64,000 nt of DNA from Balneola sp. (GCA_017643645.1 JAEPNB010000011.1:62001-126000); one strand, 5' to 3'. Counted from the stretch's first letter, positions 36,607 to 46,760 are shown. The notes: generated from the letters alone by a model not told the origin. Translations and numbers: made by a program.

Positions 36607-38031
36607 ATGAGTAAATACGATTACGTACCGGAACCCGCTCTTGTGAAAGGCGATCATGATTTTGCCAGCCTCACACGATTGGTTACTGATATAAACTTAA
36701 GACCAACTCCAAAAGGTTGGTATCTGGCAATGATTGGAGCAAATGCTTTGCTCGCCGTACTTGGAATTGCAGTAGGATACCTAATCTGGGAAGGAACCGG
36801 AGTATGGGGACTAAATAACCCTGTAGGTTGGGGTTGGGCAATCATCAACTTTGTTTGGTGGGTTGGTATCGGTCACGCAGGAACCTTGATTTCTGCTGTA
36901 TTATTCCTTTTCAGACAGGATTGGCGTACTGCCATTAACCGTTTCTCTGAAGCAATGACTATTTTCGCCGTAATGTGTGCCGGGGTATTCCCGGCTATTC
37001 ACGTTGGGCGTATTTGGGTTATTTACTGGGTATTCCCGGTTCCTAACCAAATGGCAATGTGGCCAAACTTTAACTCTCCCCTTCTTTGGGATGTGTTTGC
37101 AGTTTCTACTTATTTCACGGTTTCCTTTTTATTCTGGTATGTTGGTTTAGTACCTGATTTAGCAACTATTCGTGACAGAGCTACTGATAAGATCAGAAAA
37201 TATGCTTACGGAATTTTCTCTTTAGGATGGACAGGAAGTAACCGCCACTGGTGGAATTATGAAAAAGCGTATATGATCCTTGCCGGATTAGCAACGCCTC
37301 TTGTACTTTCTGTACACACTATTGTATCCTTTGACTTCGCCGTTTCACTTATTCCGGGATGGCACACTACTATTTTCCCTCCTTACTTCGTTGCCGGTGC
37401 AATTTTCTCCGGTTTCGCAATGGTATTAACGTTGATGATCGTTGCCAGAAAGATCTACGGCATGAAGGACATCATGACAGACGACCACATGGAGAAAATG
37501 AACATTGTAATTATGGTTACAGGTTCAATGGTTGGTTTTGCATACATGATGGAGTTCTTTATCGCATGGTATAGTGGCGTTGAGTACGAAAAAGCAATTT
37601 TCTTATTGAGAGCAACCGGTCCTTATGCATGGGCATACTGGGCAATGATGACTTGTAATGTGTTATCTCCTCAATTCTTCTGGTTCAAAAAACTAAGAAG
37701 AAGCGTTGGATTTACTTTCTTCATCTCGATTGTAGTGAACATCGGTATGTGGTTCGAGCGATTTGTAATTACGGTTACTTCACTCGCAAATGATTATCTG
37801 CCTTCTTCCTGGGATTATTACTCCCCAACCATTTGGGATATTCTCACATACGTAGGAACCTTTGGGTTATTCTTTACGATGTTCCTGTTGTTCTTAAGAT
37901 TTTTACCGATGATCGCACTTGCTGAGGTTAAGATGATAATTCCGCAAGCCGATCCGCACAATTATGATGAAAATCATGACTATCAAGCTCCTAAAGTTGA
38001 AATTCCAACTCCTAAAGCTGTGGAGGCATAA
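36607..38031 (+). CDS. actC: ACIII quinol-oxidising membrane subunit ActC (NrfD-like)
   Basis: 474 aa, about ten membrane helices of the NrfD/PsrC family ([32 protein letters not shown]-type segment read as [36 protein letters not shown]). It carries the quinol site of ACIII. The length and the C-terminal cytoplasmic tail are normal for the family. It follows actB by 26 bp. Confidence 0.95.
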   Translation: MSKYDYVPEPALVKGDHDFASLTRLVTDINLRPTPKGWYLAMIGANALLAVLGIAVGYLIWEGTGVWGLNNPVGWGWAIINFVWWVGIGHAGTLISAVLFLFRQDWRTAINRFSEAMTIFAVMCAGVFPAIHVGRIWVIYWVFPVPNQMAMWPNFNSPLLWDVFAVSTYFTVSFLFWYVGLVPDLATIRDRATDKIRKYAYGIFSLGWTGSNRHWWNYEKAYMILAGLATPLVLSVHTIVSFDFAVSLIPGWHTTIFPPYFVAGAIFSGFAMVLTLMIVARKIYGMKDIMTDDHMEKMNIVIMVTGSMVGFAYMMEFFIAWYSGVEYEKAIFLLRATGPYAWAYWAMMTCNVLSPQFFWFKKLRRSVGFTFFISIVVNIGMWFERFVITVTSLANDYLPSSWDYYSPTIWDILTYVGTFGLFFTMFLLFLRFLPMIALAEVKMIIPQADPHNYDENHDYQAPKVEIPTPKAVEA

Positions 38032-38034
38032 ATA

Positions 38035-38598
38035 ATGAGTGCACCAGCTAAAAAGAAAATTGAAGAGCAACCAAAGTTGCATGGCATTCTGGGCGAGTTC
38101 CGGAATCCAAAGGCTTTATATGATGTAGCTGCTTTAACAGTGAAATCAGGTTACAATAAATTCGATACTTACAGCCCTTTTCCTATTCACGGAATTGATA
38201 AGGCAATGAACCTGAAGAAATCTAAACTGGGATGGATCGTAATTGGTCATGGTCTTGTAGGATTTTGTGGAGCGCTGACCATGATGTATTTCATGGCTGT
38301 AATGGATTATCCAATGAATATCAGTGGTAAACCTTTTTTCAATGCACCTGCATGGGTTCCGATCACGTTCGAATTAACAGTATTACTTTCAGCATTTGGT
38401 GCTGTATTTGGAATGTTCTTCCTGAACGGGCTTCCGAAATTGAACAACCCTCTTTTTAACGTTGACCGATTTAAAAAGGCTACTGACGACGGCTTCTTCA
38501 TTTGTATTGAAGCTGAAGATTCTCTTTTCGAAACTGAAAAAGTTAAAGAATTGCTTAAAGAAGCCGGAGCAACACATATAGAGGAAGTATATGACTAA
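38035..38598 (+). CDS. actD: ACIII subunit ActD (DUF3341)
   Basis: 187 aa. A soluble N-terminus (LHGILGEFRNPKALYDVAAL) and two membrane helices (IVIGHGLVGFCGALTMMYFM; FELTVLLSAFGAVFGMFFL), then a cytoplasmic tail (DGFFICIEAED). DUF3341 is the standard ActD family; it packs against ActC and has no redox centre. It overlaps actE by 8 bp. Confidence 0.94.
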   Translation: MSAPAKKKIEEQPKLHGILGEFRNPKALYDVAALTVKSGYNKFDTYSPFPIHGIDKAMNLKKSKLGWIVIGHGLVGFCGALTMMYFMAVMDYPMNISGKPFFNAPAWVPITFELTVLLSAFGAVFGMFFLNGLPKLNNPLFNVDRFKKATDDGFFICIEAEDSLFETEKVKELLKEAGATHIEEVYD

Positions 38599-39625
38599 CA
38601 AGAATGAAATAACTTCTTTAATGACCGCTAAGAATATCCTTAAAATGGCTTGTTTAAGTGGAGCTGCTTTGGTTTTCGCTTCATGCCGGGGACAGATTTC
38701 TGAAAAACCTCCTGTGCATCCTAACATGAACATGGATCAGCAACCCAGAATGGAAGCTCAGGAAGTAAACAAGTTTTTTGAAGACAACCGTTCTATGCGA
38801 CAACCTGTAGAAGGAACCATAGCTCGTGGATTGTTAAAATCTGATGTAGCTTACTACGAAGGTACCAATGCAAACGGAGAGTGGATCGCTGACATCCCGG
38901 TTGAAGTAACCAAAGAATTGCTTTACAGAGGACAAGAGCGTTACGATGTATATTGTTCAGTTTGTCACGGTGGCACCGGTGCAGGTGATGGAATTATCAT
39001 GACGGGAAATTACGGTTATGTTCCGGCTCCTACTTACCATCAGGATCGTTTAAGAGAAGCACCGGACGGAGAAATCTATTCTGCTATCTACAATGGCGTG
39101 AGAACAATGCCTTCTTACGCAACTCAAATTAAAGTTGAAGACCGTTGGGCAATTGTAGCTTACATCAGGGCGCTTCAGGCTAGTCAAAATGTTAGCGAAG
39201 ATGAGATCAACCAGTATGATGTTGATGTAAATGAACTTCAAAATGAATATAAAGCTGAACAAGAGCGTTTAGCTGCTCTTGCCGAAGCTCGCAAACCTGA
39301 AAAGGAAGCTGAAGCTTCTGTACAAATGGGTGAGCAATTGGTTGGACAGTATGCATGTGGAACTTGCCATAATGAAGATGGTGCTGAAGGCGGAATTGGA
39401 CCAACCTGGAAAGGATTATTTGGAAGTACAGCTCAGGGTGTTGATGCAGATGGAAATACGATCTCTATCACAAAAGATGAGACATACATTCGTGAATCCA
39501 TTGTAGCTCCCGGAGCAAAAAAGACACAAGGATACGAAACAGGTGTTATGCAGCCTTACGATTACTTGTCTGACATAGAAATTGAATCACTGGTTCTATA
39601 CATAAAATCACTGAGTGATAACTAA
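38591..39625 (+). CDS. actE: ACIII cytochrome c subunit ActE with an extra heme domain
   Basis: 344 aa. Lipobox VFASC makes it a lipoprotein. The first cytochrome c domain (CSVCHGGTGAGDG, with MTGNYG and MPSYA for the axial Met) is the usual ActE. A second monoheme domain is fused behind a charged linker: CGTCHNEDGAEGGIGPTWKG, then YIRESIVAPGAKK, MQPYDYLSD. That domain closely matches the C-terminal cytochrome domain of oxidase subunit II at 42259. Described ActE proteins that I remember have one heme; the second domain may link ACIII to the oxidase. Confidence 0.93.
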   Translation: MTNKNEITSLMTAKNILKMACLSGAALVFASCRGQISEKPPVHPNMNMDQQPRMEAQEVNKFFEDNRSMRQPVEGTIARGLLKSDVAYYEGTNANGEWIADIPVEVTKELLYRGQERYDVYCSVCHGGTGAGDGIIMTGNYGYVPAPTYHQDRLREAPDGEIYSAIYNGVRTMPSYATQIKVEDRWAIVAYIRALQASQNVSEDEINQYDVDVNELQNEYKAEQERLAALAEARKPEKEAEASVQMGEQLVGQYACGTCHNEDGAEGGIGPTWKGLFGSTAQGVDADGNTISITKDETYIRESIVAPGAKKTQGYETGVMQPYDYLSDIEIESLVLYIKSLSDN

Positions 39626-39647
39626 GAAAATAGCTTAATACATTACA

Positions 39648-40868
39648 ATGAGTCATAAGCCAACTATTACAGATTCTCTCGAATTCCCGCAAAACAGCAT
39701 GATCCCTCGTGCTGCTTTTGGACTTGGATTTGCAGGATTGATCGCCAGTTTTATCGGTTATTTCTTACAACCCGATCAGTTTTTCTTTTCTTATATCGTA
39801 AGCTTTACCTTTTTTGCAGGCATTTCCCTTTCAGCATTGATCACAGTGATGCTGCATCATGTTACCAAAGCGAGCTGGGGAACCGTATTTAAACGCTTTT
39901 TTGAAGTATTTTCTTCAAACATCTGGGTTTGGGCTATTTTCTTTATTCCAGTTCTTTTAGGAATGCAGACTCTTTATCACTGGACAGATCCTGCACTTTA
40001 TGACAAAGCAAGTGCAGAGTTCGATAAGATAGTTTATGGTAAATCAGCTTATTTAAACCAAACTTTCTTCATTGTTCGTCAGGTTATCTACTTTGCGATC
40101 TGGGGTTGGTTAGGCCACAAACTGTACAAAGCATCTGTTGAAATGGACAAAACCAGCGATTGGGGCATGACTACGCTCATGAGAAAGATCAGTGCTCCCG
40201 GTATTCCGTTGTTCGCTCTTTCTGTTGCATTTGCGGGTTTTGATTGGTTGATGTCGCTAGATCCACATTGGTTCTCAACGATGTTTGGCGTGTATTTCTT
40301 TGCAATCAACTTCCAGGCTTTCTGGCCTGTAATGATCTTGTTGGTATTCTTCCTTCAGAGACAAGGAATTTTGAAAGACACTATCAAGCAAGTACATATT
40401 TACGACCTTGGTGCATGGTTCTTTGCTTTCACAGTATTTTACGCATACATCGCTTTCAGTCAGTTCTTGCTGATCTATTATGCTAACCTTCCGGAAGAAA
40501 CACTTTGGTTCTATAACAGATTGGAAGGCGGATTTGAATACATAGCTTACGGATTATTGATCTTCCGTTTTGCACTACCATTTTTACTTCTCATTAACCG
40601 GGAAGCTAAGCGCAGCCGTTTCATGTTAGGATTAGTATCCGTCATCGTTCTGGTTATGCACTTTTTAGAAATTTACTGGATCTCAATGCCGGCTAACCAT
40701 GCAGGAGATGCTCATGGTCTTCATTTCAGCTGGATTGATATCGCTACCTTTTTAGGGTTAGGTGGAATGTTCTTTGGTTTGTTCTTCAACAAGTTCAAAA
40801 AAGAAAGCATGATCCCACAGAACGATCCTAAAATGGACGAATGTTTATCAAAATCTTATCATCATTAA
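39648..40868 (+). CDS. actF: ACIII membrane subunit ActF
   Basis: 406 aa, about ten membrane helices (AAFGLGFAGLIASFIGYFL; WGTVFKRFFEVFSSNIWVWA; FALSVAFAGFDWLMSLDPHW). ActF resembles the second half of the NrfD-like subunits and helps form the membrane core. The conserved SLDPHWFSTMFGVYFFA stretch is typical. Standard gene order after actE. Confidence 0.93.
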   Translation: MSHKPTITDSLEFPQNSMIPRAAFGLGFAGLIASFIGYFLQPDQFFFSYIVSFTFFAGISLSALITVMLHHVTKASWGTVFKRFFEVFSSNIWVWAIFFIPVLLGMQTLYHWTDPALYDKASAEFDKIVYGKSAYLNQTFFIVRQVIYFAIWGWLGHKLYKASVEMDKTSDWGMTTLMRKISAPGIPLFALSVAFAGFDWLMSLDPHWFSTMFGVYFFAINFQAFWPVMILLVFFLQRQGILKDTIKQVHIYDLGAWFFAFTVFYAYIAFSQFLLIYYANLPEETLWFYNRLEGGFEYIAYGLLIFRFALPFLLLINREAKRSRFMLGLVSVIVLVMHFLEIYWISMPANHAGDAHGLHFSWIDIATFLGLGGMFFGLFFNKFKKESMIPQNDPKMDECLSKSYHH

Positions 40869-40878
40869 TTGCTGATCT

Positions 40879-41418
40879 ATGTCGACTAAGCACAGCGCAG
40901 AATTTAAAGCACAAACAGCTCTGGAAGCAATCTCACTTCCTGTAGGGGAACTGGACGATTTCGCAAAAAAGAAAGGCGTTTCAAAAAATGAAGTTATTGA
41001 ATGGGTAGCTGCTCTTAAAAAGAACTCAGCTACTCTTTTCGCTGAAGGATCAGATGCTCACGGTGGTCACCATCACGCATCCGGAGAAAATGTAAATCTT
41101 GAAACAGAAGATGAGCTACTTATAGCTGCGGTTTCTCACGGAGTTAACGATGATAACCTGAATTATAATAAGCTTTTCTTTTGGACCACTTTTGGAACAG
41201 GTCTGGTAGTTGTAATTATTTATGGATTGATACAGTTTGCTCAGGCCAGCTGGTTTGATGCTCAAAACGAAGCTTCTGTAAATAGTCAATATTCCGAAAT
41301 AAAAGAATTGAAAGCTAAGGATGCGGAAACGCTGAATAGCTATGGTGTTGTTGATCTGGAAAACGGAACATACAGAATACCAATTGATCAGGCTATTAAT
41401 AAGATAGCTGAAAACTAA
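40879..41418 (+). CDS. ACIII/caa3 operon membrane protein with IS3-OrfA-like N-terminus
   Basis: 179 aa. Residues 3-53 (KHSAEFKAQTALEAI ... ELDDFAKKKGVSKNEVIEW ... NSATLFAEG) follow the pattern of the helix-turn-helix in IS3-family OrfA proteins closely. A His-rich linker (HGGHHHA) comes next, then a single membrane helix (FGTGLVVVIIYGLIQFAQ) and a tail with LNSYGVVDLENGTYRIPIDQ, a pattern I associate with small proteins of ACIII/oxidase operons. So the C-terminal part is probably an accessory respiratory subunit, while the N-terminal part may be a captured DNA-binding fold used for assembly or protein contact. Position 10 bp after actF supports expression with the complex. Confidence 0.8.
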   Translation: MSTKHSAEFKAQTALEAISLPVGELDDFAKKKGVSKNEVIEWVAALKKNSATLFAEGSDAHGGHHHASGENVNLETEDELLIAAVSHGVNDDNLNYNKLFFWTTFGTGLVVVIIYGLIQFAQASWFDAQNEASVNSQYSEIKELKAKDAETLNSYGVVDLENGTYRIPIDQAINKIAEN

Positions 41419-41422
41419 TTTT

Positions 41423-42259
41423 ATGAGACGCTTTGCACTGTTAGCATGTATTTTGTTTGCAGTGCTTCAACTTCCATTTCGAAGTTTTGCCCAAAGTAGT
41501 AATACGGGTACTTCGCAAGCGCTGCAAGACGTAGGCATCGAGGAAAAACTCGGAGATATTATTCCTCTTGATGCAAAATTTTCCACCGTTGATGGTGACA
41601 GCATTCGTTTAGGCGATTTACTCGAAGAAGGAAAGCCTGTAATTCTGAATCCTCTCTATTATGAATGCCCGATGCTTTGTGGTTTAGTTGTTGACGGTGT
41701 AATTGATGTAGTTGATGAATTGGCATGGAAGCCAGGAAAAGATTATCTGGTTATTTCGTTCAGTATTGACCCACTGGAAGACCACAACATGGCAAAAGAA
41801 TATCGTAGTAAGTACATCAACAAACTTACTAATACAAATGCTGAAGAAGGCTGGTACTTTTTAACGAGTAAACAATCCCAGATCGATAAAGTAATTGATG
41901 CTGTGGGCTTCAAATACAACGAAGTTCAGGGAACCGGAGAATATGCGCACAGTGCTGCAATTATTATGCTGAGTCCTGATGGAAAGATCACTCGCTATCT
42001 TTACGGCATTAAATATAACGAATTTGATACACGAAATGCTTTGTTCGAATCAGCCGATGGTAAAATTGGCAGTACTGTTGATAAAATTCTAATGTACTGC
42101 TATCAATACGATCCTGATTCTAACAGCTATGTGCCGGTTGCCATGAATATTATGAAGATTGGGGGCTTGGCTACTCTAATAATTCTCGGTATATTTCTCA
42201 CCCTTTTTTGGGTACGGGAAAGACGTAAAAAACAATCACAAAACTTCGACTATAACTAA
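41423..42259 (+). CDS. SCO1/SenC copper chaperone
   Basis: 278 aa. A signal peptide (LLACILFAVLQLPFRSFAQ) precedes a thioredoxin-like domain with the copper site YYECPMLCGL (CxxxC) and the distant His in GEYAHSAAI. A C-terminal membrane helix (IGGLATLIILGIFLTLFWV) anchors it, which is an addition to the basic SCO fold. SCO proteins load the CuA centre of oxidase subunit II, the next gene, whose start overlaps the stop codon here. Confidence 0.94.
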   Translation: MRRFALLACILFAVLQLPFRSFAQSSNTGTSQALQDVGIEEKLGDIIPLDAKFSTVDGDSIRLGDLLEEGKPVILNPLYYECPMLCGLVVDGVIDVVDELAWKPGKDYLVISFSIDPLEDHNMAKEYRSKYINKLTNTNAEEGWYFLTSKQSQIDKVIDAVGFKYNEVQGTGEYAHSAAIIMLSPDGKITRYLYGIKYNEFDTRNALFESADGKIGSTVDKILMYCYQYDPDSNSYVPVAMNIMKIGGLATLIILGIFLTLFWVRERRKKQSQNFDYN

Positions 42260-43197
42260 TGGACAGACTGTTCGAATTCATGCTTCCTGAGGCGAAATCG
42301 CCCACAGCCGACAGCACCGATGCCTTGTTTCATTTTATCAATGAAGTGAGTCTCGTTCTTTTGATCGGTATCACTTTCGCTCTCATTTATTTTGCGATCA
42401 AATATCGCAGAAGATCTGAAGATGATGAAACTCCGGTAATTACTCATAACAATACTCTGGAAATTACATGGTCAGTGGTTCCGCTTCTGATTTGTTTTGT
42501 GATTTTTGGCTGGGGATACACCGGCTGGTTAAACCTTAAATCTGTTCCTGATAATGCGTATGAAATTCAGGTTAACGGTTTTAAATGGGGCTGGAATGTA
42601 AAATATGCCAATGGTGCTCAAACCCTTAATGAAATTCATGTTCCTGAAGGACGTCCCGTAAAGATCGTTCTTCAATCATCTGATGTACTACACTCTTTCT
42701 TTGTACCTGATTATCGTGTAAAGCATGATGTTGTTCCCGGACGATATACTTACGTATGGTTTGAAGCTGAAGAAGCCGGAGAATCCATTGTATTCTGTAC
42801 AGAATATTGCGGAACCGGACATTCTGATATGCTTGCAAAAGTTATCGTACACACCGAAGAAGACTTCCAAACCTGGTTGGAAAAGAATGGCGGCGGTGTT
42901 TCAGGAACACCTGTGGAACAAGGAGAGCAATTAGTTCAGCTTCAGGGTTGTACTACATGTCACTCTGACGACGGCACCAGACTGATCGGACCTTCTTTCA
43001 AAGGACTTTGGGAAAGCGAAGAAACTCTTTCAGATGGTTCTACTGTAACCGTAGATGAAAACTATCTGCGCGAATCAATTTTAAATCCCGGTGCTAAGAT
43101 CGTAGAAAGCTACGATAACGTGATGACTCCTTATGAAGGAAGAATCTCTGACGAAGAAATCACCAATATCATCGAATATCTAAAAACGCTTAAGTGA
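42259..43197 (+). CDS. ctaC: Cytochrome c oxidase subunit II with fused cytochrome c
   Basis: 312 aa. Two membrane helices, the cupredoxin CuA domain with [28 protein letters not shown] and [12 protein letters not shown] (both Cys, His and Met ligands), then a C-terminal cytochrome c domain with [19 protein letters not shown] and [10 protein letters not shown]. This makes the enzyme a caa3 type that takes electrons through its own heme. No cleavable signal is obvious. The start overlaps the end of the SCO gene. Confidence 0.95.
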   Translation: MDRLFEFMLPEAKSPTADSTDALFHFINEVSLVLLIGITFALIYFAIKYRRRSEDDETPVITHNNTLEITWSVVPLLICFVIFGWGYTGWLNLKSVPDNAYEIQVNGFKWGWNVKYANGAQTLNEIHVPEGRPVKIVLQSSDVLHSFFVPDYRVKHDVVPGRYTYVWFEAEEAGESIVFCTEYCGTGHSDMLAKVIVHTEEDFQTWLEKNGGGVSGTPVEQGEQLVQLQGCTTCHSDDGTRLIGPSFKGLWESEETLSDGSTVTVDENYLRESILNPGAKIVESYDNVMTPYEGRISDEEITNIIEYLKTLK

Positions 43198-43198
43198 T

Positions 43199-44953
43199 AT
43201 GGCAACTGCTGAAGTATCAAATAAAAAAACTCTAAAAGTTCAGCGCTTTAAACCATCTGATAATCCTTCTAACACCTATCTCACAGATGAAAAAGGTGTT
43301 TGGGCTTGGATGACAACTGTAGATCACAAGAAGATCGGGATCATGTACTTGGTTGCCGTAGCTATCTTTTTTGCAGTTGGTGGAGCATTAGCGCTTCTAC
43401 TTAGAACTGAATTGATGACCCCTGCTAAAACTTTTATTGAAGCAGACACATACAATCAGTTATTTACCCTGCACGGAGCCATCATGGTATTCTTCGTGTT
43501 AGTTCCTTCTATTCCTGCGGCATTAGGTAACTTTATTATGCCAATGCAACTCGGAGCAAAGGACGTAGCCTTCCCGAAACTGAACCTTGCCAGTTTTTAC
43601 ATCTATGTAGCCGGTGCAATTTTCACTTTCATTGCTTTAGCACAACATGGTTTAGACACGGGTTGGACATTCTACACTCCTTATAGTACAGAATCCTCCA
43701 GTAGTGTGATCTGGGTAACCATGGGGGTATTTATACTTGGTTTCTCCTCTATCCTGACGGGAACTAACTTTATTACAACCATCCACAAGATGAGAGCTCC
43801 GGGAATTACCTGGGGAAAACTTCCTTTGAATGTTTGGGCACTGTATGCTACTTCCATCATTCAGGTATTGGCAACTCCGGTACTTGCAATCACCGTTCTT
43901 CTGTTAACAATGGAAAGATGGTTAGGTTTTGGAATCTTTGATCCAGCTCTTGGTGGTGATCCGGTACTGTTCCAGCATTTCTTCTGGTTCTACTCCCACC
44001 CTGCTGTGTATATCATGATCGTGCCGGGATTCGGAATTATTTCAGAAGTAATCTCAACATTCTCTAAGAAAACAGTATTCGGATACTGGGCTATTGCACT
44101 TTCTTCATTAGCGATTGCATTCATTGGTTTCCTTGTTTGGGGACACCACATGTTTACTTCAGGACAATCTGCAGTAGCAACTACAGTTTTCTCATTCCTT
44201 ACTTTCCTGGTAGGTATCCCGACAGGTATCAAGATCTTTAACTGGATCGCGACCTTATATAAAGGCTCCATTAAAATGGATACGCCTATGATCTACGTGT
44301 TTATATTCCTGTTCTTATTCTCCATTGGTGGATTTACAGGAATTATGCTTGGTGCTCTTTCAGTAGATATTCACTTACATGATACATACTACGTAGTAGC
44401 TCACTTCCACTATGTTATGATGGGTGGAACGTTGATCGCACTGCTTGCTGGATTGCATTTCTGGTGGCCAAAAATGACCGGAAAACTATACAATGAGAAA
44501 CTTGCTAAAATAGCTTCTGTATTCATTTTTGTTGGGTTTAACGTGACCTTCCTTCCTCAGTTTGTAATGGGAGCACAGGGAATGCCAAGAAGATATTATA
44601 ACTATGTAGATCAGTTCACAGCATTCCACCAAACTTCAACAATTGGTTCTTATTTGTTAGGCGTTGGATTCCTGATCATCCTTTACTATCTGATGCACTC
44701 TCTGTTCAAAGGAGCAAAATCTCCGGCAAACCCTTGGGGAAGCCGTGGATTGGAATGGCAGGCAACATCACCACCTGACTTCCACAACTTTGATCACACT
44801 CCGGTTGTGATTCATGGTCCTTACGACTACCACCAGCCGATGGAAGAATTCCAGTTAGGATTAGCCGTAGACACAAATGGTCATGATTCTGAAACAGCCA
44901 AAGAAGTTGTTGATAAGGAACGCGAGCAGTGGAAAAACTACAGTTTAGGCTAA
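43199..44953 (+). CDS. ctaD: Cytochrome c oxidase subunit I (A2-type heme-copper oxidase)
   Basis: 584 aa, twelve membrane helices. Heme and CuB ligands are visible in [37 protein letters not shown] and [17 protein letters not shown]. The helix VI motif is YSHPAVY rather than GHPEVY, so the D-channel glutamate is missing and replaced by the Tyr-Ser pair, which marks the A2 subclass, as in Rhodothermus marinus caa3. It reduces oxygen and pumps protons. Heme A comes from ctaA/ctaB at 15.7-17.7 kb. Confidence 0.96.
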   Translation: MATAEVSNKKTLKVQRFKPSDNPSNTYLTDEKGVWAWMTTVDHKKIGIMYLVAVAIFFAVGGALALLLRTELMTPAKTFIEADTYNQLFTLHGAIMVFFVLVPSIPAALGNFIMPMQLGAKDVAFPKLNLASFYIYVAGAIFTFIALAQHGLDTGWTFYTPYSTESSSSVIWVTMGVFILGFSSILTGTNFITTIHKMRAPGITWGKLPLNVWALYATSIIQVLATPVLAITVLLLTMERWLGFGIFDPALGGDPVLFQHFFWFYSHPAVYIMIVPGFGIISEVISTFSKKTVFGYWAIALSSLAIAFIGFLVWGHHMFTSGQSAVATTVFSFLTFLVGIPTGIKIFNWIATLYKGSIKMDTPMIYVFIFLFLFSIGGFTGIMLGALSVDIHLHDTYYVVAHFHYVMMGGTLIALLAGLHFWWPKMTGKLYNEKLAKIASVFIFVGFNVTFLPQFVMGAQGMPRRYYNYVDQFTAFHQTSTIGSYLLGVGFLIILYYLMHSLFKGAKSPANPWGSRGLEWQATSPPDFHNFDHTPVVIHGPYDYHQPMEEFQLGLAVDTNGHDSETAKEVVDKEREQWKNYSLG

Positions 44954-44991
44954 AAAAGAAATTAACTAATAAAACACACACGGAAATCTAA

Positions 44992-45645
44992 ATGTCAAAT
45001 CATTCACAGGCACATCCTGCTCATCTTCAGCACCACTTTGTGGACTCTGATCAGCAGTTTGATGCAGCAAAAATGGGGATGTGGGTATTTATCGTTAATG
45101 AGATCTTATTCTTTGGCGGTTTATTTTGTGCTTACATCGTATTCAGAGCTTGGTACCCGGATCTATTTACAATGGCTGCAACTAAATTAGATACAACAAT
45201 GGGTGCGATAAACACTGTCGTACTAATTGGAAGTAGTTTATCAGTTGCAATGGCTATTCGTGCAGCTCAATTAAATAAAACTAAGTGGATTAAGATCAAT
45301 TTACTGATTACAATCACACTTGCTTGTGTATTCTTGGTCATTAAATACTTTGAATATTCACACAAAATGCACGATGGAATTTTCCCCGGTGCAACTCTTT
45401 ATACTTACGAAGGAATCGATCATCCATTAGCACATGTATTCTTTAGCATTTACTATGTAATGACAGGGATTCACGCCATTCACATTATTGTTGGTATTGG
45501 CTTAATGATCTGGATATACATCAGAGCAAAACGAAATGAATTTGGCAGTGAGTATTATACTCCGGTTGAGATGGTAGGTCTGTATTGGCACTTGGTTGAT
45601 GTGATCTGGATCTTCCTATTCCCGCTACTTTACTTAATTGAATGA
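44992..45645 (+). CDS. ctaE: Cytochrome c oxidase subunit III
   Basis: 217 aa, five membrane helices after a His-rich soluble start ([19 protein letters not shown]). [40 protein letters not shown] and [20 protein letters not shown] are the family signatures. The five-helix form is usual for bacterial caa3 enzymes. It follows ctaD by 38 bp. Confidence 0.95.
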   Translation: MSNHSQAHPAHLQHHFVDSDQQFDAAKMGMWVFIVNEILFFGGLFCAYIVFRAWYPDLFTMAATKLDTTMGAINTVVLIGSSLSVAMAIRAAQLNKTKWIKINLLITITLACVFLVIKYFEYSHKMHDGIFPGATLYTYEGIDHPLAHVFFSIYYVMTGIHAIHIIVGIGLMIWIYIRAKRNEFGSEYYTPVEMVGLYWHLVDVIWIFLFPLLYLIE

Positions 45646-45665
45646 TATTATCTGAGGACAAAACA

Positions 45666-45983
45666 ATGAGCGAACACAATCATCACGAACATCACGTTTC
45701 ATCTGTCGGCCAACTTTGGGCGATCGGTATAGCATTAACTCTCCTCACCATCTTAACAGTTGGGCTTTCGCACGTAGAAATACCGGCTCCTTTTGATGTT
45801 GTTGTAGCACTTACAGTTGCATTCGTTAAAGCATTCTTAGTTTGCGCTTTCTTTATGAACCTGTACTGGGATACTAAATTTAATTCCATGCTTCTTATTG
45901 GAGCATTTGCATTCTTTATTTTGATGGTAGCCGTAACACTACTGGATACACTTTATCGAAATGATGTAGTGCCATCCTTTTAA
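45666..45983 (+). CDS. ctaF: Cytochrome c oxidase subunit IV family protein
   Basis: 105 aa from the ATG at 45666, preceded by GAGGA at good spacing; an in-frame ATG at 45642 overlaps ctaE by 4 bp and is less likely. A His-rich N-terminus (EHNHHEHH) is followed by three membrane helices (LWAIGIALTLLTILTVGLSH; VALTVAFVKAFLVCAFFM; LIGAFAFFILMVAVTLLD), the caa3 subunit IV pattern. Last gene of the respiratory operon. Confidence 0.92.
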   Translation: MSEHNHHEHHVSSVGQLWAIGIALTLLTILTVGLSHVEIPAPFDVVVALTVAFVKAFLVCAFFMNLYWDTKFNSMLLIGAFAFFILMVAVTLLDTLYRNDVVPSF

Positions 45984-46004
45984 AGGATAATTATTCTATT
46001 TCTC

Positions 46005-46038
46005 AAAGCCCGGTTCATTAAGTTGAATCGGGCTTTTT
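46005..46038 (+). terminator. Terminator of the ACIII/caa3 operon
   Basis: AAAGCCCGGTTCA (46005-46017) pairs with TGAATCGGGCTTT (46024-46036) with one G-T wobble, followed by a T-run to 46038. It lies 21 bp after the last stop codon and closes the 13-kb operon. Confidence 0.88.
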
Positions 46039-46119
46039 CATTGTTAATAGATTTTATTGTACGCTCATTTAATGAAATGCTCATAATCTCAGAAAAAGCT
46101 TCCAAATACACCGACCTTT

Positions 46120-46267
46120 AGAATTATTGGCGAGCCAAGAACGTAATGGAATCGACGGCTCCGAAGGAGCAATCATTACACTCAGGATGATTCTTGAATA
46201 TGTATCATACGTTCAAAGACCTTTTGTAATGATTAGTCGATGTAATGGAGTTCGCACCAATAATTCT
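46120..46267. repeat. Nested palindromic element A
   Basis: 148 bp with three nested arm pairs in order: AGAATTATTGG (46120-46130) / CCAATAATTCT (46257-46267); ATCGAC (46151-46156) / GTCGAT (46236-46241); AATCATTAC (46171-46179) / GTAATGATT (46226-46234). A small hairpin GGCTCC-GAA-GGAGC lies between the second and third left arms. Suggests a folded, non-coding repeat or MITE-like remnant. Confidence 0.7.
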
Positions 46268-46558
46268 TGTCGGGAGCTTTTGTACCTGCGCCTGTGCTGA
46301 GGAAGCTCAGAATCGGTACAAAAATACATTACCAAGTAAATGTACTCACAATCCTTAAGTAAAGACCTCCTCTGTCTCCTCCTACAATAGGATGAGGACT
46401 CGTTGATAAAAATTAGAATCAACTCGGTAATTCCCCTCCTTATCCAAGGAGGGGCGAACTACTCAGAACCAAAGAATTTATTTCGTAGCCGGGAAGGTCC
46501 GTTTCCAATGCATAGCATAGAGACCAGGTAAAAAAGCCTAACCTAGCACAAGGGTACC

Positions 46559-46760
46559 TACTTTTGTCTTGATACAAAAGTAGCAAAAAATCAAGCCGAA
46601 GTATTTAAGACGGGCTCACTGATCCTACGCTGAATAATCCTAAAGGTCTTCCTTCATTCTGAGAACATTAATACACTCTTCACCAGAAAGGATTATTCCT
46701 GCTTCGCAGACGCATCCGGATCACGCTCTCTTTTCCGTCTTAAATACTAAGGCGAGTTTT
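46559..46760. repeat. Nested palindromic element B
   Basis: It begins with a hairpin TACTTTTGT (46559-46567) / ACAAAAGTA (46574-46582). Then GTATTTAAGACGG (46601-46613) pairs with CCGTCTTAAATAC (46735-46747), extended imperfectly outward by A-rich/T-rich flanks; TGATCC (46620-46625) pairs with GGATCA (46718-46723); AATAATCCT (46633-46641) pairs with AGGATTATT (46689-46697). The TACTTTTGT..CAAAAGTAGCAAAAAA unit is a common dispersed motif in Bacteroidetes-type genomes (memory). Confidence 0.72.

Noticed and set aside
40879-41030. Intact IS3 element in the respiratory operon
   Set aside because: Only the OrfA-like N-terminal pattern is present. There is no OrfB, no DDE motif and no terminal inverted repeats, and the frame continues into a respiratory-type membrane protein.
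46213-46422. 69-codon minus-strand ORF in the repeat region
   Set aside because: It crosses the palindromic element and has no signal, domain or sensible start context.
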